NCBI GenBank assembly: GCA_021821465.1
Contig: JAKACM010000050.1
Coordinates: 1-32,499 of the forward strand
Length of the DNA stretch: 32,499 nt
DNA from: Bacillota bacterium
GTDB taxonomy: Bacteria; Bacillota; Sulfobacillia; Sulfobacillales; Sulfobacillaceae
Reading direction: 5' to 3'
Under the pieces are notes generated by a model. That model was not told the origin of the DNA. It made no database searches and saw only the letters and a program-made list of their open reading frames with translations. A program made the translations under genes and the position numbers. Within the stretch, counting starts at the first letter, position 1. Every line of letters starts with the position of its first letter. Positions 24,366-32,499 of this stretch are shown here, piece by piece.

Positions 24366-25556
24366 ATCGAATTGCACTATATCCAAGAACGTCAAGGTCC
24401 TCCTTCAATGGGAAAGGGGGAAAATGTATTAATGGTAGCTTTTTACAGATAATACTATATTAATCGTACTTAAGTTTTCTTGGGATCACCTGGCAGGCGG
24501 CAGAGTCGTGACTGAATTTCGGTTTTGGCCCCCTCTAGAAATCGGAGGAAGTGTCCGACAGCTTTTTTAATCGCACCAAGGTTGGGGAAATACGTGTTGA
24601 GAATGACCTTTTCCCGAAGCCACTTCCATAGTCGTTCGACGTTATTCAAATTCGGGGAATAAGGCGGTAAGAACAGAAGATGCCGTGCCGGATGATCTGC
24701 GAGAAACGGCGCGAGCACCTTGGCATGGTGAATTTTGGCATTGTCGAGGATCAGATAGATCTGTTTATCGGGATAACGATGGAGAATGACTTCGAGAAAT
24801 TGATGAAAGGTGTTCGCTGTCGATTCCTCATATTCTTTCACGATCACATCACCGGTCGCAGGAGCGACCGTTCCCATGAGAATAGCGGCCGCGTGGCGGC
24901 CGGTTGTTTTAATCTTCTTCTGCTTCCCACATAGCGTCCATGCGGCACCCATGGCTTGATCGTCTCGAATGTGCGCTTCATCTTCAAAGAGCAAGAGATC
25001 GTGTGGCGTTAGTTTTTTTTTAATTCCTGCAAGGCGTCCACAAAGGCTTGTTGCTTGAGAGGATCGGCCTTGTCCAAGACATATGTGGGACGAGTCCAGC
25101 GAAAACCATGGCGGTGAAGCCATTTGGTGCATCCCGCTCGACTCATGGGAATGCCATAGCGATCGTGTAAAAATGCTTGAAACATGCGCGTGTCCCAATT
25201 CGCCGATTCCCCGTAGCCCGCTGCCTGGGGCGATTGCTGAAGCCAGGTGCAAAGTTGTTCGACGATCTCGGGAGGAATTTTAGAGGGTTTGCCCGGGCTT
25301 TTACCCGGAATTAAGGCACCCGGTCCTCCTTGATTCCAACTGGCCACATAACTACTGACCGTTTCTCCCGTGATCCCAATAATATCGGCCACGGCCGTGG
25401 CCGGATATCCTTCCCAGACCAACCGAACAACCATGAGGCGAACACGCATGCGCCCAGACTCCGTCTGCTTTTCGAGTTTTCGCAAACTGTGTATAGAAAA
25501 TCCATGAGTCGTAATGATCTTGACCACGTTAGTTTCCCCCTATCTGACAATTCGAT
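24366..25556 (-). mobile_element. IS630-family insertion sequence
   Basis: About 1.2 kb around the two transposase frames. ATCGAATTG at 24366-24374 and CAATTCGAT at 25548-25556 are a short inverted pair at the likely ends, but they do not extend into a long repeat, and an exact TA duplication, the family's usual target, is not visible at both sides. Ends are therefore tentative. It lies directly after the sHdr terminator and does not disrupt the operon. Confidence 0.6.
24470..25527 (-). CDS. IS630 transposase in two frames joined by a -1 slippery site
   Basis: The upstream frame (25527-25009) starts at GTG and gives a helix-turn-helix region: AVADIIGITGETVSSYVASW, then a second HTH-like part ending WLHRHGFRWTRPTYVLDKAD. 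The downstream frame continues with the DDE catalytic domain: LLFEDEAHIRDD, YLILDNAKIHHAK and LPPYSPNLNNVERLWKWL. They meet at a run of nine A (minus strand, 25013-25021) followed by C; A-AAA-AAC in the zero frame is a classical -1 slip heptamer, and a stop TAA follows at once in the upstream frame. Shifting joins them into one protein of about 352 aa, normal for IS630. All three catalytic acids look intact, so it may be active. Confidence 0.88.
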
Positions 25557-25712
25557 AGAGAGGAGGAAAAGTCCTTTGAGTGAGAGAAATTATGGAAAAC
25601 TTATGGACGATTTATATAATAACTCTGTTCTATAGCATATCTCCCAGGTTCCAGAACAGATGGATAGTCCACACAAAGATAGATGTTATGGAAGTTCTTC
25701 TTGCCCTGGAAT

Positions 25713-25973
25713 TTACCAATACTGGCTGGTATGCTGGGAACGCAAGACCAACTCTATCGTCTCTTCCAATTCTGCCAGTTCGATCTCCCCACGGGCATAA
25801 CGTTCTTGTGCATTTTCCAGAAGGGTCTGGGGCAAAGTCTGTCCATAAGCCCCAGGGCTCTGCGAATCAAGATCATAACGAGACCTGTGAGGCTTGATTA
25901 GTTGTACAAGCAGTACCGTAACCAACGGTATCGCAATAATGCCATCAAATAGAAAGAGCAGAACATCACTCAA
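25713..25973 (-). CDS. Small membrane protein with SHOCT domain
   Basis: An 86-aa protein. Residues 3-25 form one hydrophobic segment (VLLFLFDGIIAIPLVTVLLV), then a short polar linker, then near 50-80 NAQERYARGEIELAELEETI, a SHOCT domain (short C-terminal domain, known from many small membrane proteins and oligomerisation modules; function unknown). TTG start with GGGGAGG 9 bases upstream. Alone between the IS630 and the CRISPR leader region; no partner gene. Confidence 0.75.
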   Translation of the reverse strand: MSDVLLFLFDGIIAIPLVTVLLVQLIKPHRSRYDLDSQSPGAYGQTLPQTLLENAQERYARGEIELAELEETIELVLRSQHTSQYW

Positions 25974-26510
25974 GCCATCGGACCTCCCCTATGGCCATAC
26001 TAATTTAATGCTAATGCTTTGCAAAGAGATGGGACAATGAGTCTACCCACGTCATGGTCATTGAGGGCTTTTTCGATCCTTCCGGCACTCGCAACCGTTT
26101 ATGGGTTTAAAAAATGGAGAGCCTGGCCACTAAGAAGAGTCACTGTCTGCGCCCTTCTCGGATAGTCGACACGGGATTCTATCCCATCGTAGGAAGGAAT
26201 TGTCAGAAAGGTGTTGACCTGTCGAGAGTCACAAAAAGCGGCAATCACACGGATTCAGTGTGCCCGCAATTGCCTTCAAACTGGGGGTACATCGCAAAAC
26301 CTGCGCACATATATCGAGCAAAAGGCTTTTTCGCCCGAGATTCCCGTCTTAAGGATCCGGATGTCAAAACTGGATCCTTATAAGACGACCATTGATTACC
26401 GATTCGCCGAGAATCAGGATCACGGATATAAGCAACGTCATACGGCGCAGCGAATTTCACGTTGGCACCAAAGGCCTAATATCCGCAAATTCCAATTCCA
26501 GCGTTATTAA
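25974..26510. other. About 540 bp without a recognised gene
   Basis: Only short overlapping frames without domains or good ribosome sites. One hairpin: GTCTTAAGGATCC (26346-26358) pairs with GGATCCTTATAAGAC (26372-26386) with a 2-base bulge. May be IS-derived; nothing else supported. Confidence 0.4.
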
Positions 26511-26720
26511 ATGTCCTCGGAATTATGCAACTACACACTAACAAACACTAATATTATGCCGTCGACCTCCAATAGTGCAAAAACCCCGGGAGATCGACAA
26601 CACTTTGCGGAATCCCCAAATCCTTTAGTGACAAGCATTTCGAGATTTTTCCAAATATTTCTGCCACTATATCCCATTTATACGAATATTGACAACCCTT
26701 GTATATCAACGCAAAATGGG
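26511..26720 (+). promoter_or_regulatory. CRISPR leader with promoter
   Basis: AT-rich segment directly before the first repeat, on the 5' side of the GTTTG end, as expected for a leader. TTGACA (26689-26694), 17 bases and CAAAAT (26712-26717) form a promoter that would start transcription at the edge of the first repeat. Leader length is an estimate. Confidence 0.7.
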
Positions 26721-29400
26721 GTTTGTAGCCTACCTATGAGGAATTGAAACATCCCAGTCATCGAACACGATCTGCGCTTTAACTAGTTTGTAGCCTACCT
26801 ATGAGGAATTGAAACCTCATCTTCGGTGTTAATGCCGGTCAGCCGGAATTGAGTTTGTAGCCTACCTATGAGGAATTGAAACTATGAAGAATGGCAGGGG
26901 ACAAATCTACTCACTTCGTTTGTAGCCTACCTATGAGGAATTGAAACGCAACATGGTCCTGGCCAGTTTTCAACCGCTCATGGAGTTTGTAGCCTACCTA
27001 TGAGGAATTGAAACCTTCGACACCCCGCACAACCCCGCCACGGCGGTCACCGTTTGTAGCCTACCTATGAGGAATTGAAACCTAATCCAGCAAGTCGCAA
27101 ACCCGAAGGTTTGCGCGTTTGTAGCCTACCTATGAGGAATTGAAACCTCCTTTCCGCCGTGCGGCTTCAGTCACACTGATCCAGTTTGTAGCCTACCTAT
27201 GAGGAATTGAAACATGACCTAGTTGAACTGATTAATCATGCGGAATTTCTGTTTGTAGCCTACCTATGAGGAATTGAAACCGCTTTCTTCGATACCACTC
27301 CAACCGTTCCCGGATCGTTTGTAGCCTACCTATGAGGAATTGAAACCCGAACGGCGACAGCTACTACATCACCAAGGGCAAGTTGGTTTGTAGCCTACCT
27401 ATGAGGAATTGAAACCCGGATTGCCGAGGTTGATGTCTGCCGGCGGGATATCGTTTGTAGCCTACCTATGAGGAATTGAAACGAGGAACTGGATGGTGAA
27501 ATAGCCCACCCGCGATAAGTTTGTAGCCTACCTATGAGGAATTGAAACCCCAACTCAACTCGGCCTATTATCCGGCGTCCCTCGTTTGTAGCCTACCTAT
27601 GAGGAATTGAAACCGGTGCAAGTGACCGCCTCGGGAGCCGCCGGCCAAGTTTGTAGCCTACCTATGAGGAATTGAAACTTCTTCCCCCGTGCCGTATTCA
27701 GCAAGACGTGGTCGTTTGTAGCCTACCTATGAGGAATTGAAACTTCTTCCCCCGTGCCGTATTCAGCAAGACGTGGTCGTTTGTAGCCTACCTATGAGGA
27801 ATTGAAACGAAAATATGGATTACTTACCCTCATAACAATCCTCGTTTGTAGCCTACCTATGAGGAATTGAAACCATCCAAGCTAGCGTTTTGGATGGTGG
27901 CCTTTACAGTTTGTAGCCTACCTATGAGGAATTGAAACTCTGGAAGATCGCTACGAGCCGGCAGCCGGCATTTGGTTTGTAGCCTACCTATGAGGAATTG
28001 AAACTGGACCGCGATGCCGTCTTTCGTCAGGGCCGCATGAGCGTTTGTAGCCTACCTATGAGGAATTGAAACCCGCATTTTCGCCCGGCGCGGGATCCGC
28101 TCGATGACGGTTTGTAGCCTACCTATGAGGAATTGAAACCGGTTCGAGTTGCATGAGGCCAACGGCTCCCGTCGGTTTGTAGCCTACCTATGAGGAATTG
28201 AAACTTGGATGCGAAGCAGATTCATATCCCTGACACGGGTTTGTAGCCTACCTATGAGGAATTGAAACAGGAATGGTAAATTCTGTGCCGAGGGCCTCAA
28301 TGAGGTTTGTAGCCTACCTATGAGGAATTGAAACAGCGAAGCCGAAGCTCTGTGGCTTTTGACGGCGAAGGTTTGTAGCCTACCTATGAGGAATTGAAAC
28401 TGCCAAAATCGGCACTGGATCGCGCCGCTGAACAGAGTTTGTAGCCTACCTATGAGGAATTGAAACAGGATCGCGTCGAAGCGATTGCGTTCTGGGATCT
28501 CATGTTTGTAGCCTACCTATGAGGAATTGAAACGGCGGATGAGCGTCCAATCCGGGCGAAAGGTGCCGAGTTTGTAGCCTACCTATGAGGAATTGAAACC
28601 TCCCATAATGTTGAATGGCCAATATGGCGACGCAGTCAGTTTGTAGCCTACCTATGAGGAATTGAAACATGGAACTGGAATGGAGTATGCAAATTCAGCG
28701 GCAGCGTTTGTAGCCTACCTATGAGGAATTGAAACCGATCATCTTCGATCATGAGGCGCAAGGACAGGTCGTTTGTAGCCTACCTATGAGGAATTGAAAC
28801 ACTGGCTGTGGGCGCGGTTTGCGGCAACGTCGGGGGTTTGTAGCCTACCTATGAGGAATTGAAACTCGTAGATTGGTTCGTTCGTCAATTTTTTCAATCC
28901 TCCCGTTTGTAGCCTACCTATGAGGAATTGAAACAAGCGTATGCCCATATGGCCGAAGATGCCGCACGCGGTTTGTAGCCTACCTATGAGGAATTGAAAC
29001 CGGTGCTCTACGGGACGCTGTGGGCCTTCGGACGGTGTTTGTAGCCTACCTATGAGGAATTGAAACACCCACTTTGCGCATTGTCTTGACGCGCGAGGCC
29101 ATTGTTTGTAGCCTACCTATGAGGAATTGAAACCGCCGTTGACGCCCGCTCATGTGCAGGAAGCGGTCTATGGTTTGTAGCCTACCTATGAGGAATTGAA
29201 ACATAGACAAAGACGCCGGGAGCCGTAATCGCTCCCGAGTTTGTAGCCTACCTATGAGGAATTGAAACAGACAAAGGATGAGGGATTATGGGACGCCCGA
29301 GTAAGTTTGTAGCCTACCTATGAGGAATTGAAACGGCAGAAACCCGGATAAGGCGTGGTCAAAAAGTGGAGTTTGTAGCCTACCTATGAGGAATTGAAAC
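26721..29400 (+). CRISPR. CRISPR array, leader-proximal part: 41 repeats, 40 spacers
   Basis: Forty-one identical 30-bp repeats, beginning GTTTGTAGCC and ending GAATTGAAAC, separated by spacers of 34-39 bp. The ATTGAAAC 3' end is the usual crRNA tag of type I-A/I-B and III systems. No degenerate repeat was found, and two adjacent spacers (27679-27713 and 27744-27778) are identical. Orientation follows from the AT-rich leader on the left and the repeat polarity. No cas1, cas2 or effector gene exists in the window, so the array must rely on Cas proteins encoded elsewhere. Confidence 0.98.
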
Positions 29401-29544
29401 GTTGGAGGAGAAAAAGACCCGCGGTAAAAAGTCAAGCATTATTTTTTAACTCTGCGGGCGCAAAAAAGCATCACCAAACTAACCGGTTTTCAAGAACCAG
29501 TAAATACCAGGGAGAAAATGTCAATGATAGACCGATCGATAACC

Positions 29545-30789
29545 TTAGGAACCGAATCTCCTTCCATCATAGAGTTGACCTCGGGTCAGCAGCCCGAAGA
29601 TCACACCGGCCAGCTTGCGTGCCGTCAACACCAACGCCCGTTTATGCGGATGGTGGGTTGCACCGCTGTATTTACGGATGTAAAACGCTTCAAATTCCGG
29701 GTCGCGCACACGAACCCGGTCGGCCGCTTCGATCAGGTAATACCGCAAAAAGGCATTGCCCGATCGCGTCAGCGGTCGATCTTCCGCGTCAAATTTGCCC
29801 GATTGGTGGGTACGCCAAGTCAGCCCCGCATATTTGGCCAGGGCGTCGTCCGAAGGGAACCGGGCAATGGGGCCGATTTCGGCCACAATCCCGGCGCCAA
29901 ACACCGGACCGATGCCGGCTACCGAGGTGACGGTTTGAGGAATCGCCTGCAGATCACGGGCAATCGCCTTATCGATCTGCCGGATTTGACTTTCCAAGGT
30001 ACGAATGGTATCCAAATGCATGACCAAGCTGAACTGACGGGCTTCGCTTTCCTTGGGACGCAGACGAAAGGCCTTTTGGGCCAACCGTTGCAAGGTTCGG
30101 GCGATATCGTCCGGCGCCTTCAGCGCCGCCCCTCCGATCTCGGCAATGTCCTGGGCCACTGTGGCCAAGGGAGTGCTCGCCAACCGATCGGGAGTGTATT
30201 GGGTCAGCACGTGTTGAGAAGCCCGGCCAAAAACATCCGAGAAGAAGGGCTGGTCGGGATCTTTGGCGACCGCCCGATAGTCCGCCCACAAGCAAAACAA
30301 CTCATTCAAGGCCCGGTTTTTTTCCCGGGAGATGGTCTGCGCCAACTGGAAACGATGACGGGTCACGACCCGCAAGGCCGTATAGCGCGGATCCGGGGCC
30401 GGCGAGGGCCGCAATCGACCAAATCGAATCGCGTCTGCTACCAAAAAAGCGTCACCGGGATCGGTTTTGGCGCGATCGACATAGGTTTTGCGAAATCCTT
30501 GCACAATGCTGGGATTCAGCAAAAACCATTGGGGTTGCCACCGCTGCAAGACGGTCGTTTGGGCCAAGGCCTCAAACAGCGGCCAGTGGTACACCGAGGT
30601 CGACTCCAAGCCGACCGCCAAGTGGTCGAATTTCTCGGCTTGGGTTATCAGCCAGCCGATCAGCTGGTCAATTCCGGTCTGATGGTTTGGCACGCGCAAG
30701 CGAGCCTGGGGCGTGCCGTCTTGGGTCATGGTACAGACAACGTGTTCGGCTTGACTCACATCGATGCCGACAAACAAAGTCGACAACAT
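29545..30789 (-). CDS. IS110-family DEDD transposase / bridge-RNA-guided recombinase
   Basis: A 414-aa protein of the IS110 family. The N-terminal RuvC-like domain has LFVGIDVSQAEH (first Asp), VGLESTSVYHW (Glu) and AKTDPGDAFLVADAIR (two Asp). The C-terminal Tnp_IS110 domain has VAGIGPVFGAGIVAEIG and AKYAGLTWRTHQSGKF, containing the serine proposed to act in strand exchange. Length and residues are complete, so it is probably functional. ATG at 30789 follows AAAGGAGG. Recombinases of this family insert at short targets chosen by their bridge RNA and leave no ordinary inverted repeats. Long opposite-strand open frames across this gene are antisense shadows. Confidence 0.93.
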   Translation of the reverse strand: MLSTLFVGIDVSQAEHVVCTMTQDGTPQARLRVPNHQTGIDQLIGWLITQAEKFDHLAVGLESTSVYHWPLFEALAQTTVLQRWQPQWFLLNPSIVQGFRKTYVDRAKTDPGDAFLVADAIRFGRLRPSPAPDPRYTALRVVTRHRFQLAQTISREKNRALNELFCLWADYRAVAKDPDQPFFSDVFGRASQHVLTQYTPDRLASTPLATVAQDIAEIGGAALKAPDDIARTLQRLAQKAFRLRPKESEARQFSLVMHLDTIRTLESQIRQIDKAIARDLQAIPQTVTSVAGIGPVFGAGIVAEIGPIARFPSDDALAKYAGLTWRTHQSGKFDAEDRPLTRSGNAFLRYYLIEAADRVRVRDPEFEAFYIRKYSGATHHPHKRALVLTARKLAGVIFGLLTRGQLYDGRRFGS

Positions 30790-30849
30790 GGGATAAACCT
30801 CCTTTCTAAGATGATAGTGATCTCACCCTATCGATCCGGAAAGGGAACC

Positions 30850-31165
30850 GGTCGATGCCCACTGATTGGCGATGCCACCTCGTCATCAGCCGTCACGCTC
30901 CACCAAGTTGTGCGACGGCACCGCTGCCAACGGTGCACTCAATGGAGGGCGGCAACCCGCGCGTTAGCTTCCAATCAGTGGGTCGACCCAGCAATCTTTA
31001 GAAGCCTTCTGGCACCCTTTCGGGTGTCCGTCGAGGCAGGAGGAACGAGCTTGAGTCGTCCGGATCAAGTCCAGCATCATCGACCGGGCCTTGCAACGCA
31101 AGACAAATCTTTCCAGATCGAGCTCGGTTTAGATGTTGGCCCTGGCCAGGACCAACATCTAAACC
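30850..31165 (-). ncRNA. Candidate bridge RNA region of the IS110 element
   Basis: Non-coding DNA just upstream of the transposase, same strand, with two strong foldings. (1) 31126-31139 pairs perfectly over 14 bp with 31152-31165 (GGTTTAGATGTTGG / CCAACATCTAAACC), with a further CCTGG/CCAGG tip. (2) CCCACTGATTGG (30858-30869) pairs with CCAATCAGTGGG (30971-30982), extended by GGTCGA/TCGACC after a 2-base bulge; it encloses about 100 bases with smaller stems (GCACCG/CGGTGC, GCCGTC/GACGGC). This resembles a 5' stem-loop followed by a looped domain, as in bridge RNAs. RNA boundaries and guide loops were not determined. Confidence 0.5.
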
Positions 31166-31237
31166 CTTGGGACTCACTTCGCTAGGAAGCAGGTCCAAGC
31201 CTAATATCTTTATACGAGGAGGAAGACGCATGAATTG

Positions 31238-31864
31238 GTTTGTAGCCTACCTATGAGGAATTGAAACCGCGAAGGGGGCGGGGGGATCGTCTGCGGGATA
31301 CCCGGTTTGTAGCCTACCTATGAGGAATTGAAACTATACAACGGCATCAAAAGAGAGTTCCCAGAGGCCAGTTTGTAGCCTACCTATGAGGAATTGAAAC
31401 TCGGCACGAGAAATATGAGCAGGCCACCAAATACATGTTTGTAGCCTACCTATGAGGAATTGAAACCTTCCTCCATTTCCAACATGTGAACGGGATTCGC
31501 GAGTTTGTAGCCTACCTATGAGGAATTGAAACCCAGAGAGGAAGACGGTGGAGACCCGTCCTACGTAGGTTTGTAGCCTACCTATGAGGAATTGAAACGT
31601 GAATGAACTGTCGACCGTATTACAGGGGTCTTCCCGTTTGTAGCCTACCTATGAGGAATTGAAACCTGTCCGAAATGATGAGGTCGCCATCGACATTTGG
31701 TGTTTGTAGCCTACCTATGAGGAATTGAAACACTAGCTACGGGCGTAGGAATGCTCGCAGAATAAATCGTTTGTAGCCTACCTATGAGGAATTGAAACAC
31801 CGCCTCTGACACCATCGTATTTCTCGGTCTGCCAGTTTGTAGCCTACCTATGAGGAATTGAAAC
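31238..31864 (+). CRISPR. CRISPR array, leader-distal part: 10 repeats, 9 spacers
   Basis: Ten repeats identical to those at 26721-29400, spacers 36-37 bp. It is the continuation of the same array beyond the IS110 insertion. Even the last repeat (31835-31864) is unchanged, whereas leader-distal terminal repeats are often degenerate. Transcription from the leader would have to cross 1.8 kb of antisense-oriented IS sequence, so these spacers may be expressed poorly. Confidence 0.97.
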
Positions 31865-32209
31865 CTCGAATGCCGAGCAGCAACCCCCATCGGAAACTCT
31901 GCAGTACATCGAAAAACCCGGATCTGCTGTAAGACCTAGAATAAACAAACAGACCCGGGAATATTCAAGAATAGAGTTGTGAGACAAAAAGATAACTTTA
32001 CGGTTGGCACCATTTAAATCACTCATGAGTGATGTGGCCTTTTTGACTCCTAGCGCAAGCATTGCCCCTAGGTGTTAACTTTCCCGCAGGGCGCTTGAGT
32101 GCTTTCGTTTTGGATGAGATAGCCACCAAAGGATCTCTCTGAATTTGTTCATATGTTCAGACGAACACTATTCCCATGCAAAACGGTTAAGAAGCCCATG
32201 AAGTTCAAT
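31865..32209. other. Array trailer, no gene seen; palindrome at 32018-32033
   Basis: Sequence after the last repeat with no convincing frame. ATCACTCATGAGTGAT at 32018-32033 is a perfect 16-bp palindrome, followed after six bases by TTTTT on the plus strand; it may terminate the CRISPR transcript or serve as an operator for a neighbouring gene. Confidence 0.4.
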
Positions 32210-32499
32210 TTAAAACGTGATGGTAGAGTCAGCATCCAACGCTTCTTCCAAAAATGACGCAGCCCCAGCGGTAGTAATTCCGTCGATAAGACTGTCTGAA
32301 GTGATTCCCATGAGGTCCATAGTCATTTGGCATGCGATAAAAGTGACACCAAGCTCTACAGCTGACTCCCGGAGTTCTGTAACGGTGGGAATGGTCTTAA
32401 GGTTGTCTTTAAATGGCTCAAGCAACGGAATCATCGGGTATTGGGGTTCCTTAAATAATAATTGCAATCCTCCAAACGTGCAAAAAACCACAACATTAA
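32210..32499 (-). CDS. DsrE2-family protein, C-terminal part (runs off the window)
   Basis: At least 96 residues are visible; the 5' end lies beyond base 32499, as the frame is open to the edge (NVVVFCTFGGLQLL). FIACQMTMDLMGI holds the conserved cysteine of DsrE2, the membrane-linked DsrE/F-like proteins common in sulfur oxidisers next to TusA and rhodanese genes. The visible part ends LEEALDADSTITF. DsrE2 often has an N-terminal membrane helix; that part is not in the window. It suggests that a second sulfur-transfer gene group starts just to the right, separated from the sHdr locus by the IS630 and the CRISPR array. Confidence 0.85.
   Translation of the reverse strand, partial: NVVVFCTFGGLQLLFKEPQYPMIPLLEPFKDNLKTIPTVTELRESAVELGVTFIACQMTMDLMGITSDSLIDGITTAGAASFLEEALDADSTITF

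Larger units (their letters stand above)
29401..31237 (-). mobile_element. IS110-family element inserted into the CRISPR array
   Basis: The 1837 bases between repeat 41 and repeat 42 replace one expected spacer of about 36 bp, so the element itself is about 1.8 kb with the split spacer at its edges; exact ends cannot be fixed without another copy. It holds one transposase gene on the minus strand, about 145 bp downstream of it and about 450 bp upstream. A long upstream non-coding end is characteristic of the IS110 subgroup, in which that end encodes a bridge RNA. Confidence 0.85.

Noticed and set aside
24470..25252. Separate start of a second IS630 gene at 25252
   Set aside because: Residues upstream of the frameshift point in that frame do not resemble a transposase; the downstream frame makes sense only after the slip at the A run.
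28784..29068. Minus-strand frame with repeated FQFLIGRLQT units
   Set aside because: It is the translation of CRISPR repeats, not a protein repeat family.
29518..31185. Long plus-strand open frame of 555 codons
   Set aside because: It is antisense to the IS110 transposase and its leader; no domain, and the opposite strand shows clear DEDD motifs and a good ribosome site.
1..32499. tRNA, rRNA and cas genes
   Set aside because: Looked for by eye; no clover-leaf, rRNA core sequence or Cas motif was found, though a covariance search was not possible.

Overview
The window looks like a chromosomal segment of an acidophilic, sulfur-oxidising Bacillota, most like Sulfobacillus. This is inferred from gene content (a complete sulfur-oxidising heterodisulfide-reductase-like locus with lipoate-binding carriers), strong AGGAGG-type ribosome binding sites, and many IS200/IS605, IS607, IS630 and IS110 remnants. 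No rRNA or tRNA gene was seen, so the taxonomy is an inference.

Layout. (1) 1-610: IS607 resolvase remnant and one small ORF. (2) 614-5944, minus strand: a tight operon, transcribed right to left, of a GltD-like FAD/NAD(P) oxidoreductase with a ferredoxin tail, 2-oxoacid:ferredoxin oxidoreductase subunits alpha, beta and gamma, and a divergent heme A synthase-like membrane protein. (3) 6079-7448, plus: an NCS1 permease with its own near-consensus promoter. (4) 7467-9735: nested dead mobile elements. A decayed tnpB has a 507-bp element inserted between its promoter and its start; that element has 22-bp inverted repeats and a perfect 7-bp target duplication. (5) 9736-13785: an R2-like diiron protein, a divergent HMG-CoA reductase and an alpha/beta-hydrolase-fold protein lacking the usual nucleophile. 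(6) 14147-24338: the sHdr locus. On the left (minus): HTH regulator, lipoate ligase, DsrE, TusA, LbpA. On the right (plus): DsrE, HdrC1, HdrB1, HdrA, Hyp, HdrC2, HdrB2, a second LbpA and a thioredoxin-like protein, ending in a strong terminator. (7) 24366-25973: an IS630 element with a frameshift site, and a SHOCT-domain protein. (8) 26511-31864: a CRISPR array of 51 identical 30-bp repeats with leader on the left, split by an IS110 element. No cas gene is present. (9) 32210-end: part of a DsrE2 gene.

How it works together. TusA and DsrE proteins are expected to pass sulfane sulfur. The lipoate ligase loads lipoate on the two LbpA proteins, and the sHdr complex oxidises sulfur bound to them, passing electrons on through FeS and flavin centres. 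The HTH protein next to the ligase is the natural candidate regulator. The left-hand oxidoreductase operon may connect reduced ferredoxin, NAD(P)H and carbon metabolism to this pathway, but that link is only inferred from proximity.

The most unusual items are the IS110 copy inside the CRISPR array, with a long, highly structured non-coding segment upstream of its transposase (candidate bridge RNA); the exact spacer duplication; the palindrome and structured leader in the sHdr divergent region; and two enzymes that keep their fold signatures but lack expected key residues.
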